DNA of 22,737 bases from Knufia peltigerae (GCA_030247855.1 JAPDRN010000243.1:1-22737); one strand, 5' to 3'. Positions 9,033 to 18,986 are shown, counted from the first letter of the stretch. The notes: generated from the sequence alone by a model not told the origin. Numbers and translations are program-made.

Positions 9033-10748
9033 ATGGTAAGATACCTTGCTCCAATTTCCAGCAAACTATTATTGCTCACTTCCCAGTCATCCACACCTAC
9101 CCATTGGAAACTCATCTGCGTGCCGGCAGAGACAATTGATCTTCAACGGCTTACGGAAGAGTCGAATTCGCGAATCTGCATTGTTCAGGAATGTGATGAC
9201 AATGGCAAAGCTTTCGAAGTGGCTGTCGATCCATCTTACCTGTCCGAGGTCCAGGAGCTTCAATCGCAGGAAAATCCTCCTTACAATCCTACACACCCGA
9301 GAGAGGTTGAGAAAGACATTCTTGGTATCTGTCAAGCGAACAGGAAAGCTCGCGAGCGCTGGCTCCAACGGGCTGTCGATGTAATCTTCTCCGAGCATCG
9401 CCACGAGATCAAGGAAGCCTATCGCAATCTTACTCAGCTCCTTGGTTTGCAGAGAGAACTTGACAGAAAGATACTAATCCAGGATATATCGGTAAGTGAT
9501 CGTCCCCAGTCTTCAGACCGTTCTCTGATGTATCTCACAGGACTCTCTGGCTTCCGTCCGCCGAAAATTGGCAAGAAATCTTGTATTCTTGTTTCTGAAT
9601 CTAGAAGCAGACCATATGTCTGCAGATGCCCAAATTTTCCTCGCAAGCAACGAGGAGGAGCTAATTGACAGTCTCAAGTTTGGACTAAAACCTCCAATAC
9701 CTTTCAATCGTGACGAATGCCAGATAACATCACTTTTCCGGGCTCTACTAGAGCTATCCGGTGGGAGAGTCGACTTCCTCCAGCATAATTTCGCAGAAAA
9801 CTACACAGCAAAGCAAAACAGGGAGCTCTGCGCTAGGGTTTTTGACATCAGCGACATCAAAAAATTCGGAGAATGCGATGTACGAGAGATTTCCAGTTCA
9901 CTCTCGAAGTCTCCTCTTTTCGTTGGGGAGACACTGAGTGCCGAAGGACTGGGACAATGGGCAGCGATAATGAATAGTTCCCTCCAAATCGGATTTCCCC
10001 CAGGACACTTGGTAGGATCATGTCACGCCGTCTATCGCCAGTCTAACGAATATAGAATCTTCCGTCACAAATATTGAGCGGATTTGGTGTTGGTCAGATC
10101 AACATGTTCGAAACTATCCTGTAAGTCTTAGCCTCAGACGCGTACACCACACTTGTAACCGGGAACAGGATAGATACTTATCAAAATCTTCCACCACTGA
10201 ACAAGCCAGCAAATAACACTCTCCTTCTTTTGACCTGGAGCACCTCCGTCTCTCAGCGGAGTGAACACGGTCCCAATGGTCCACTCAAAGTTCTCGCGAA
10301 CTGGGCAGAGTCAGAAGAAGGCTGGAATCTATATGTGCGAGTGGCTGAAGAATTCCAAGGCCATCAAACCGTAGAGCAACTCAGTTTGACTATGTCTGCA
10401 CTATTGAGCTATCGAAGACTTTATCCTGATTTTCTGGATCACTCCGAGCAACCAATCACAGCTAACTATATAGCTGACCTCGACGCACTTTTACATGGGA
10501 CGTCGATCGGAAACAGCGGAAAAGTTGCTGAACGACTGTTGTTTGCTTTGGCAAGGCAACTTCAATCCATAGGAGAAGATTTTGGTGATATCCGACAGTT
10601 CCTCGAGACAGTCCTTGATCGGGAGCCGCCTCAGCGGCATTTCTTTGACGCACTATCGGATGAATACGTGCGTTTAAGAATGAGCGGTCGATCTCACGAG
10701 ACTACGATGATAGAATTGACGCATGGCACATCGGCGGAACTTAGATGA
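9033..10748 (+). CDS. Unrecognised 524-aa protein (4 exons)
   Basis: Model: exons 9033-9491, 9541-10011, 10056-10120 and 10169-10748; introns of 49, 44 and 48 bp. All junctions keep frame. Intron 1 is GTAAGT...TCACAG, intron 2 has CTAAC eleven bases before its acceptor, and the 65-base exon 3 reads NLPSQILSGFGVGQINMFETI. The ATG at 9033 has a favourable ACC context. I recognise no domain. It appears soluble and helical: a charged helical part at residues about 85-155 (EVEKDILGICQANRKARERW), a Leu-rich helix near 165 (LARNLVFLFLNL), and a C-terminal half rich in short helices. No signal peptide and no obvious catalytic motif. It faces the unknown gene at 7086-8325 across 707 bases. Coding status is strong because four exons agree; the role is unknown. 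Confidence 0.75.
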
Positions 10749-11449
10749 GAACTGATAAATACTTCTGGCACAATGGAGGAGAAGGAGTTATCGATTCAGA
10801 CCCTTCAACGTTCAAGGGCCATCAGAGCGTGGATAAGCTTTAAGAATACACGCATATCGGGAAAGTGATACTGTGTAATGATGACAATTCTTCATGGCCC
10901 ATCGCGCATGAAGCAAGCGGTTTGAGTCCTGGATGTAGATTGGCTAGCAGGCTGCGTTGCTGTATTTTAGGAGGGATATTCTAGCTCAGGCTAATTTTCA
11001 ATATGACTGAAGGACGAGTTTTGCACTGATTACTGCACCTGGTCTTGCCTGCTTTATATACTTCTGGTCTCGGGGCTGCTGCCACCGTTCACGATGCCAT
11101 TGGTAACGTTGCAGTTGGTACTCCCAAGTCTCGTCACCTGGTGTATCAAACTGTGCATGTCGAACACCATGGCGCCGTTGCATCGGACGAGGAAGGCATG
11201 GCTTAAGTGCTGGAGCTCTGCCGGTCAGAGGTCCCTGGTTGAGCTACATCATGAAGCCCTCAAGGACATGGAAGGTCGCAGGCTGAACCGAATATCGAGC
11301 CAATGTATATCCCGTGCAACTATGCTACGGCCAATGATAATGCTAAGGAACAGTGCTGCTTCTGCACGCAACAGAACAATCGGAAAGCCAAATCACATTC
11401 TTGGTTTAACAAATTATCTCAAACGATGATCACACTGCCAGCATACTAT
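10749..11449. other. Gap with possible decayed coding sequence
   Basis: About 700 bases. A TATA-like stretch TTTATATA sits at 11053-11060, and two plus-strand frames have coding-like composition: one near 11063-11196 (SGLGAAATVHDAIGNVAVG, ending in TAA) and one at 11094-11429. No splice path joined either cleanly to the relic at 11450, so they may be the damaged 5' part of that gene or chance. Confidence 0.35.
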
Positions 11450-11815
11450 AGAAGTAACCAATGTAGGCATCAATCTTTGGAGGGCACGGAATGGGCTCTC
11501 CATGTTTGCCGAACTTTCCGCTGTCGTTCGTCCAGCAGTGCTCTCGAAGCTAGGGTCCCTCCGTCGGATACGTTGGGTCCGGGGCATGTCTCGTTTCGCC
11601 ACACCACAACTCAGTGGTCGAATTGATCGAATTGAAGAATCTGTCCCGCTACAATCTTGAAACTTGTGGACATCTATATGTCTCTGCTAGAAGCAACCCT
11701 GGAAATCCCCGAGGGATTGTTACTTCCTGAGAACTGCTGTCAGGCTCATCTTTGCCTGTACTTGTTTTTGATTGAATCGATAGGCCTCAGGGTCCCGCTA
11801 CCTTGCATAGAATAG
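11450..11815 (+). pseudogene. Frameshifted relic of an unrecognised helical protein
   Basis: From about 11451 one frame reads VTNVGINLWRARNGLSMFAE and continues in convincing helical style to SGRIDRIEESVPLQ, where TGA at 11658-11660 stops it. The adjacent frame carries on at once from 11654 with ILKLVDIYMSLLEATLEIP to a TAG at 11813. No room exists for an intron between the two, so loss of one base near 11654 explains the break. The 5' boundary looks like an acceptor (CTATAG at 11450 or TGTAG at 11466), but no clean upstream exon was found. I do not recognise the family; the helical RxxxxRFxTPxLxxRI style recalls N-terminal regions of large fungal regulatory or STAND-like proteins, which is only an impression. 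A sequencing error could also cause the shift. Confidence 0.5.
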
Positions 11816-11901
11816 AGAATATCGAATGCAAATCCTCAGATTGTACATGAGGACAATATCAAACTTGGAATGGTCGGCGGGTTAGTCTGACGGAATAGCA
11901 A

Positions 11902-11926
11902 GATCGTCAGGGCGGATCGTCAGGGC
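11902..11926. repeat. Short tandem duplication
   Basis: GATCGTCAGGGC occurs at 11902-11913 and again at 11915-11926 with one base between. It probably arose by replication slippage in non-coding DNA. Confidence 0.8.
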
Positions 11927-12049
11927 TTGATAGCATTGCACATCTAATACCTTCCCTTACCCATTGTGTCAAGGTCCCTTTCCCTGTTCGTTGTCTCCTC
12001 CAGCACCCTTTCCCTCATATGTTTTTGGGAACTTCGCGCTAGGTGCAAC

Positions 12050-13566
12050 TCATCCGGCCCATTCACAATACAAATTATCCATGTCGACAATATTGTCATC
12101 CCTTATTGTATAGGCAAGTTCACGGCCTGCCGGCTTCGAGCGAGGGGTGGATACCGAGACGAAAGCTTTGAGGAAATGAATACTTCCAGACAATCTGTAG
12201 ACACTTTCAACTTTGGTAAGGAGCGCGGTCTCGTCTTCGAAGCTTCGCCGTCCTAAGAGCCCCTCTAAATCCCGCATTTGTTGGAGGTAATGGTTTAGAG
12301 AAGTTACGGAGTCTTGTGCGAGATGACTTTCGTATACTTCACTCAACGCTGCGTGTGCCTTACATCTGAAAAGGAGCAATTCTCGGATAATAAACGGCTA
12401 AGCAAAATTAGCGCTGGTATCAGAGAGTTTAGATGCCACTCACCACATTCAGTTTGATCATGATATTCAATAGTCCAATATAATCAGTAGTGACTTTCAA
12501 GTGCCTGTAAAACACGTGGAGCTCAAAGACTTTCTCGCCTCTGCTTATCCGGCCGACTTTGAGTTGAACATAAGGGTTGTCAGCTTCTTGAGGTCGGAAG
12601 ATTTGGAAAGTACCGGCATCGTCTTCACCATCTCCCAGCCAATCCATTGGTGGTGTGAGAACATCCTCTCCGCACTGTATGAAAGTAAAATTGACTCCGT
12701 TTGAGAACTGCCTGTTGTATTCTTCCTGAACCACGTGTCTTGTCCGGGGAGCATTGGTAGCGCAAAAGTCCCCAAGTATTTTGAGATCAAATATTGTTTC
12801 TGCAGTGCCAATATACGAGAATGCAACTGTATCTGAGTCGTTTGTTGACATTCTGATTTGAGTTGCTTCTGAAACCCCAGTTGTCTTGTGGAGGGGGAAA
12901 ATGAAAATTCTACACAATGAAGATAGTACCACATCTCCTTGGTTCGGAGGATTTTATTTCCATCTGACATCTTTATGATACAGAAATGTTGAATTTCACA
13001 GACAAAGCACCTGAATTTTGGCACGAAAGACTAGGTGTGACTGATCCGTGCGGTAGAGACTTACTCGAATGCCACCCGAATAAAATCCTGAAGTTCAGCG
13101 GCAAGTTACATCTAGTTTGCCGCACCTCAACTCAGTTTGCTACAACCCTTAACGTATCCGGCAAGAGATCCCCACCAACGGAAGGTGTAGATGTCTGAGG
13201 AAAATGGACGGAAAATATAGTGACATCTAAAGCTTCGTCGGGGTCCTCAGTTCGGAATGTTGGACGCTTACCTTCAGTCGGCTGCCAGGGAATGCTCGAG
13301 CTGCCTTTTCTTTCGCCGCTAAATGACGACATGTCAACGGGCAAGCTCCAAAGATTCAAACATAATTGGAATTCCAAGGTTACGGCGACTAGACTATCAT
13401 TGTCTATGGGTGCTCTGGGCAACGCACAGGGCGCTTTAGCGGGTGTATTCTGACCACTGTTCCGCAGTGCCTGTACAGTTTATGAACTGGATGCTTTCGA
13501 TTCAGTGGCGTATGAACTGATCTGCTCATTTCCCCGGCTTAGAAATTCAATTAAATCTTTCGCCAT
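12050..13566 (-). pseudogene. Unrecognised gene with an in-frame stop in its 5' exon
   Basis: The 3' part is sound: exon ending at 12444, 46-bp intron 12443-12398 (GTGAGT...CTTAG), last exon 12397-12050. From the ATG at 12851 this alone encodes 251 residues (MSTNDSDTVAFSYIG ... CEWAG). Upstream the coding signal continues: ATG at 13566 gives MAKDLIEFLSRGNEQ, then TAA at 13482-13480 (codon 29), and the same frame continues for about 110 coding-like codons (DNDSLVAVTLEFQLCLNLW, EDPDEALDVTIFSVHF). A tentative path uses introns 13153-13088, 13064-13011 and 12981-12885 and would give about 417 codons with that single stop; the 23- and 29-base exons make it uncertain. A shorter product could start at 13332 or 12851. 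No domain recognised. Its start lies 150 bases downstream of the regulator's stop, same strand. Confidence 0.5.
13098..13123. repeat. 26-bp dyad GCGGCAA-N12-TTGCCGC
   Basis: Perfect 7-base arms with a 12-base spacer, inside a probable intron or broken part of the minus-strand gene at 12050-13566. The arms and spacing are identical to the copy at 17681-17706. Confidence 0.85.
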
Positions 13567-13715
13567 GAAAGTTGGAGCCTGAATGATCTCTATCGGGTAG
13601 CAAAAGCAAAGACAACACTCGCGGTGCAAAGAAAGGAAAACAGTCTGGTCAAGGAGTCTCGCACTAGATCAGCTCGGTTTCATATAGCCGATAGATCAAC
13701 CGAACATTAATCACA

Positions 13716-15775
13716 TTAAGCATCAAGCCCAACATTCCGTGCCACTGTCGAAGAGAGGAAATGCTCCACAGAGGCTAGATCATTGAAGGACTCCTTCAAC
13801 ACAAGATGACTTAGAGAGCCGTCGATGCTATTGTCATCGGTTTCTTTGTACTCATAGTTTGGTTTCACTAAATCGGGCTTAGAGTTCATGGCTGATAGCA
13901 TTCAGGTTTCACTTACTTGTCTCCTCCAGTACGGACTTCAATCTCTGGGGGACTTGGCCTGCAAAACGTACACACGTCACCAACATGTTGGAGAAATGCA
14001 TATTCCTCTCTATCAACTTCTCAGGAGACTCAGGGTGTCTCCAAACATAACGCTTATATAATTTAGTGGAGTCCAGCAAAGGCTGCATAATAACTTACTT
14101 CTTGAGGGTGATACTTCCAATATAGTAGCCTCCAACTATCTTTCTCGAGCACATGCAGAAGCACAATCGTGGTCAAACAGACAATATTCCAGGAGTAAGT
14201 CGATCGTTTCAAAATTGCCTCCTGAAGATCCTTCAATACTCTCTTCTCAGTTTCGAAAATAAAAGCCTCAAGGTTGCTGTCCAATTGATTTTGCATCACA
14301 CGAGGAGCTGGAATTCTGCGATAAAAAGGTGAATTGTCTTTGTCGATGGGGGTCATGCCCAATGATTCTTCACCGGTCAGTTCCCAACCTTTCATTAGGA
14401 GACGGTTTGCAGTCCATAGTTGTAATGTTCGAGCTAAAAGGTCAGCCTGCCGAATATCAGCTAAGTATCCTCTAGACTAAGTGCGTGCTGACCTCAGAAT
14501 CCAACTTCACTTTGGCAAGTATCTGTCCAAGATAGCTTTGGCTTTGTGTACGTGAGAGGTAGTATGATAGATGTTGATTGATATAATCTGTCAGATCTAC
14601 CTCGCACGTTTTGAGGCCAAATGTCGTTGTCTCTGCATAATCCCAGCCATCTTTCTCCTTCCAATAGATGAGTATCTCATCTGGAGAAAATCCACAAAAT
14701 TCATATGCATCAACCATGATTGTGGGGCCGTTTTCTTCATGTCGAAGTGTAGCAAGTCTTGTAGATGGTTTCCAGTGAAGATGTAACCATTTAAGCCTTA
14801 CGCTGTAGGTCGTATCCTTCCCTGTTCAGTCTCAGTATTAAACCACCTTCATAGGGAAGAACTCACATTTATGGAATACGGGGCAATTCGCCAGTCTCGT
14901 TCGTATGCAGATTTCCTGAGGAATTTTTGCGGCCACGCAAGTTTTGCATTGACCACCGACATTGTCACACTAGACGGGCGTAAGCAGCTGTAAATTTTTT
15001 GAAAAAAAGGAGCAAACAGTACTGATCGTTTAGAAATCCAACATTTGATGCACTGCTTGGTTGATTTTCGTCTCTTGTGACCAATCGCACTTTCTGCAGC
15101 GTCTTGGGCGGAATTGCGCTTCCTCTGTAGAGTGGTTGCGGAAGAAGGCGTCACATAGCTTGTTTGGGCTTGGTTAAAATGCTGATACATTGTTTGTTGC
15201 TCTCCATTAGGTAAACGTTCACTCCAGGACGATATCTGTGGTAGAGGGGTTTTCGTAGGCAGCCGCTCGGCCAGGATTGAGGTATCCCCAGGTAAGAAAT
15301 CCAGGTTGTCCGGAAAAGATTGAAGTTCCGGTATGTCGGCCACCTCCATGTTGTATCCACCAACAAGTATATCGTCATCGAATAGATCAATGTTTGAACC
15401 CCCAGAGATAAAGTTCCCATCTGTGTTTGGCTGAGGGTTGGAGCCATTGCCGACGGATGAATATCCTGCGTCTGCACCAGGAATCATTCCGTGGAGGAGC
15501 CACCCATCCGTGGGACGTCCATCCAAATCCAGTGGCTGGCTCTGAGGGAATACTTGGTGGCTGATACTGTTATGTCTCTCGAACTCTGCATCATGTTCAA
15601 CTGCGGAAAGGATGCCCCAAAGCGCGTGGAAAGCTTGTTCACTAATGTCATATCGCTGTTGCCACTTCCGAAAAAGCGTGTCCGTCCTGGGAGACATTAC
15701 ACTATTGAGCATGGTGGAGCTGACGTCAAAATCGTGACTTTTCGTGTGACTTGCTGAGGAGAATTTGGGCCACAT
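13716..15775 (-). CDS. Zn2Cys6 transcription factor, zinc cluster mid-protein (6 exons)
   Basis: Model: exons 15775-15023, 14969-14867, 14821-14493, 14446-14099, 14052-13917 and 13867-13716, about 606 residues; introns 53, 45, 46, 46 and 49 bp, all frame-consistent. The zinc cluster appears only after splicing: CIKC at 242-245 in exon 1, then CDNVGGQCKTC and a last Cys in exon 2 (C242, C245, C252, C259, C262, C272). This is C-x2-C-x6-C-x6-C-x2-C-x9-C, with a slightly long last gap. Basic KRRKS just before it may serve as nuclear signal and DNA contact. The first 230 residues are acidic and Pro/Ser-rich, like an activation region. The C-terminal half (KWLHLHWKPST, YWKYHPQERYVWRHPE) resembles a region seen in other fungal C6 regulators. 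It shares about 203 bases of promoter with the divergent HD-kinase gene. Other possible starts: 15712 and 15697. Targets unknown. Confidence 0.82.
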
Positions 15776-15978
15776 CTTTAGAAGCACTTGAGAAAGTTGG
15801 AGGGGTATGGGCGCGGGGACCGCAAATATATGTGGCGGGCCGCACCGAATCGGAGCGATATTCCCCCGTGGCGCCAAGAGATCATGAAAAGATTGCGCAG
15901 GCATGTTTCTCCGCTGTCTTGCTTGACAAACATCTCTATCTCACGACCCTGTCTGAATCCACGAGAGACTCACCAGTG
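15776..15978. promoter_or_regulatory. Divergent promoter, regulator / HD-kinase
   Basis: Only 203 bases separate the two start codons. The stretch holds AAATATATG near 15825-15833 and CCGAATCGG at 15845-15853, an everted CCG/CGG pair of the kind Zn2Cys6 proteins can bind. Binding by the adjacent regulator is inference. Confidence 0.45.
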
Positions 15979-17395
15979 ATGGAGTCAACCTCACCCTTTG
16001 CATTCCTTCGAGTCCTCGAGGCTTTGAAGAATATCCAGCGTAAGGGTTGGGCAAAGCGGGGAATTCAGTCCCCAGAAAGCGTGAGTGATCACATGTATCG
16101 TATGGCTGTGATGGTTTGGATGATTCCCGAGGTATGTTCACAGAGGACAATTCACAAAAGTCCCTACTGCCAACTACTAGATCGACGATGAAATTCGAAT
16201 GCGAGCGGTCAAGATGGCATTGGCCCATGATATGGGCGAAGCGATTGTTGGAGATATCACTCCGTCAGATGGCGTTCCAAGAGGTATTGTCTGTTGTTCC
16301 TTATCAGTCTTGAATCACTTTCTGATGTTTTCATAGATGAGAAGCTGCTCAAAGAACGCCTTGCCCTTGCCTACCTTGCATGCCTCATCAGACCGGTGAA
16401 TCCATCTTTTGCCGATGAAATAGAGGAACTTTGGTCAGAGTTTGAAGCTGGTGATAGCAAAACAGCGCAGTTGGTCCGCAGTGTCGATGCTCTAGAGTGT
16501 ATGCATCAGGCTGTGGTATATGAAGAGCGCTCGCAACTGGTGAAGGACCTTGGCGAATTCATGGAACTGGAGACAAAAGTCAGCGCGTCAGAGCTCAGAG
16601 ACTGGGCTAAGTGTTTAAAGCAAGAGAGGGACACACTATGGTCTTCCAAAGTGACACAGGATCTAACCTTCTTGTTTATCCTGGGTATATTACTACTTTT
16701 CCAAGTCTTTCCTCCTTCAAAACTGACAGCCCTATAGGAGGCCCTGGGGTAGGGAAGGGAACGCAATGTGCTCGAATTACTCAGGACACATCTTCTGTGC
16801 ACATTTCAGTGGGCGATCTCCTTCGTGAAGAAACAAAGTCAACCTCGTCTGGGTTCGCCGACTTTATCAAGGACAGCATCAGAAACTCAGTCATCATTCC
16901 GGCAGATTTTTCAGTACGCTTAATACAAAAGCGAATTGAAGAATCTCAAATGGAAACAAAATCCATTGTTATTTTGGATGGATTTCCGAGGAGCTTAGAC
17001 CAGGCCCGTGCTTTTGAGGAAAAGGTTGTTAGTTTCGATACAACATCAAACTCCTACTTACTGTCAATTATAGATCCGAGGAAGATTCTTTACCATACTT
17101 CTGAAATGCTCAGAAGAAGTTCAGCTATATCGCTTAAACCGACGCTCGGAGTCATCTGGCCGGATTGACGATAATGACGACTCCATCAAGAAACGTTTAC
17201 GGACATTCTCTCAGGAGAACTTGAAAATTGAAAAGCATCTTCAAAGCAAGGGTCCATTTTGGACGGTATGTAACCCGCAGATAGGGTATTCGCCAGGCTA
17301 ACTAGCAAAAGATCGATGCTAATGGTTCTGTCGACGACGTATACACTTCCATCAAGGTTGTTGTGGACGAGATCACGAAAGATGCAAGTCAATAA
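15979..17395 (+). CDS. HD-domain nucleotidase fused to adenylate/UMP-CMP kinase (6 exons)
   Basis: Model: exons 15979-16131, 16181-16283, 16337-16684, 16738-17027, 17074-17265 and 17312-17395; introns of 46-53 bp, all in frame, 389 residues. The N-terminal part is an HDDC2/YfbR-like HD phosphohydrolase (5'-deoxynucleotidase type): H38 (SDHMYRM), H67-D68 with E71 and D76 (AHDMGEAIVGDITP), and D136 (SVDALE). The C-terminal part is a short-LID nucleoside monophosphate kinase: P-loop GGPGVGKGTQ at 202-211, ISVGDLLREE, LDGFPRSLDQA, and LID NRRSESSGRIDDN. The fusion point lies at FLFILG|GPG, where intron 16685-16737 (CTGAC branch) removes a stop-containing frame, so the join is a true splice and not two neighbours. 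Known activities would remove phosphate from dNMPs and add phosphate to NMPs, so a nucleotide-pool role is inferred. All key residues are present. A separate-gene reading would leave the kinase without a start. Confidence 0.88.
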
Positions 17396-17680
17396 AATGA
17401 GAACCACAGTTGCGCGCAAACAATGCGGTGCCACGTCGGTCTTTCCTCTTTACTGCCGGAAATTTTCTTCCGATCCGTTGACGACTTATACGCTTCTGTC
17501 AATGCCGTTCTAGAAGGAATAATTCGTGATGCGGTTGCCTTAACAATGTCGTACTGAACTCGGACAGCTATCCAATCAATATGATGCTAACTAGACCCGT
17601 CAGTGCCGTTGCCCTACTTTTGTACTTTGCATCATCCAGGCCGCAGCGGCGCCCGGTGACAGTGGGCATCTATTGGATTT

Positions 17681-17706
17681 GCGGCAAAATGTGATAAACT
17701 TGCCGC
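17681..17706. repeat. 26-bp dyad GCGGCAA-N12-TTGCCGC
   Basis: Perfect 7-base arms (8 if the offset outer T/A are counted) and a 12-base spacer containing GTGATA. Matches the copy at 13098-13123 in arms and spacing. Confidence 0.85.
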
Positions 17707-17953
17707 AGAAGAGCCAAGAGGGATGCAGTCTTGGTATCACGTGACTGATCTGCAGGATCCGCTGTCCCTGTCGTTCTCGAGTAATCTTGGGTCTTTCACC
17801 ATGCATAACTAGGGGCACAACTAAACGGACATGGGTTGAATAATGCTTGCAGCTCCCATGCCTTGTTTGTACTGTGGTGTGATGTCCAAAGCCATTGGTC
17901 CACGTAGACAGATACAGATATTCCCGTGAGTTTTATAGCTGAGTACTACAAAG

Positions 17954-17960
17954 TATAAAG
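17954..17960 (+). promoter_or_regulatory. TATA box of the 62-residue gene
   Basis: TATAAAG lies 130 bases upstream of the ATG at 18091 and is followed by a pyrimidine-rich leader (CTCCATTCCTACC, CTCACCTACAC). Confidence 0.5.
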
Positions 17961-18090
17961 CAGTTATCACGGAGCAAGAATTGAAGTCATCTCCATTCCT
18001 ACCATTGTAAGCATCACAGCCCTTATTCTCCAATAAAATTCTATACTCACCTACACATTGCAATCAATTTCATACAAGCCCGACTCCGCC

Positions 18091-18279
18091 ATGTCTAACG
18101 CCAACGCTCGCAAGGAAGTCAACGACGCTATCATCAACTCCGGCAGCAATGCCATCGGACAGCTTGTCGACACTGCTAACTCGTCTAAGCGCAAGCGCGA
18201 GCAGAACAAGCTTGAGCGTGAGGCGCGCGAAAAGGCTGAAAGGGAGAAGGCCGAAAGAGCGAAGACAGGCGGCAAGTAA
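18091..18279 (+). CDS. Small charged protein, 62 aa
   Basis: Uninterrupted frame from the ATG at 18091, preceded by GCC in good start context, to TAA. The N-terminal half (MSNANARKEVNDAIINSGSN) is polar with a short amphipathic stretch. The C-terminal half is a run of Lys/Arg/Glu (SKRKREQNKLEREAREKAER) typical of a single charged helix or coiled coil. KRKR could act as a nuclear signal. Codons are strongly biased to C-ending and a few preferred forms (AAC, GCC, ATC, CGC, AAG), unlike neighbouring genes, which suggests high expression. An in-frame ATG at 18058 would add 11 residues but lacks this context. No family recognised. The leader and TATA box support a real gene despite its size. Confidence 0.62.
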   Translation: MSNANARKEVNDAIINSGSNAIGQLVDTANSSKRKREQNKLEREAREKAEREKAERAKTGGK

Positions 18280-18986
18280 CCGACCCATGGCCTACCCACG
18301 AGCATTCCCGCACCACTCCTTCGCCAATCCTCTTCCCTCAACAGCAAGTTCGCAAACCAACGTTTGATGTGCGCATCGTTCCAGCCTTTACAGGTACCTT
18401 ATTGGATCGCAGAAGCCGGCTCGAGAGGCGGACTACGGAGACCCTGGTTTCGCCAGCCTCGGGCAGCCTCGATTAGATTGATCGAGCTTGAGGGTTTGCA
18501 CCGTTATCTATCTTTGTGGGCTGAGGCTAGACCGTCTCTCCTCCCGCCAACGTTGTTCAGCGTGCTTGCAAAGATACCGGACATTCTCTGTATACTTATA
18601 TATCCAAAATCATGCGCCCCGGCGCCAGAACTTTGATCGACGCCGCCCAGTCCACTGTTAGTGCCACTGTAATTGTAGCGGCAAGCGAGTGCATTCTGCC
18701 CCCTCACAGGAGAGAGCTCTGGCCGCTATATATACGTAACTGGCCGTAAACGAATGTTGACTGAGAGAACTCCCACATCACTACATTGGCACCTAACATA
18801 AGACTTGTACATTTTTGTGTTGTGACGGACGACCCGATTAGTAAGGCATCCCCGCGAAAATTCAGGTGCCAGCCCCCTCTCTGTCATTTCAACCTTGTGT
18901 CATCCACCGGCAGACCCTTTTAAGACCCAAGCTCTGTCGAGCTAGAACTCACCGATCCTTGACCACGGCTCACCTCCTTCGACAGT
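18280..18986. other. Gap, promoter side of the APH-like kinase
   Basis: About 700 bases. No convincing gene; open frames at 18364-18636 and 18504-18707 overlap on opposite strands. It holds a TATATATA run at 18727-18734 and pyrimidine-rich sequence before the ATG at 18987. Confidence 0.5.
18727..18734 (+). promoter_or_regulatory. Possible TATA box of the APH-like gene
   Basis: TATATATA, about 250 bases upstream of the ATG at 18987. The distance allows a usual fungal 5' leader. Confidence 0.35.

Larger units (their letters stand above)
17396..18090. other. Gap with a dyad and a TATA box
   Basis: About 700 bases without a convincing gene. It contains the dyad at 17681-17706, an E-box-containing TATCACGTG at 17735-17743 that matches the end of the palindrome at 3088-3126, and the promoter of the small gene at 18091. 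Confidence 0.5.

Noticed and set aside
12981..13566. Repeat-induced point mutation as cause of the stops in the minus-strand gene
   Set aside because: Only one stop cannot be spliced out, and the TGA at 13132-13134 would not be the preferred CpA-type change if derived from TGG.
16738..17395. Independent adenylate kinase gene
   Set aside because: The P-loop strand begins in the upstream exon (FLFILG) and no start codon precedes it in frame, so it is part of the HD gene.
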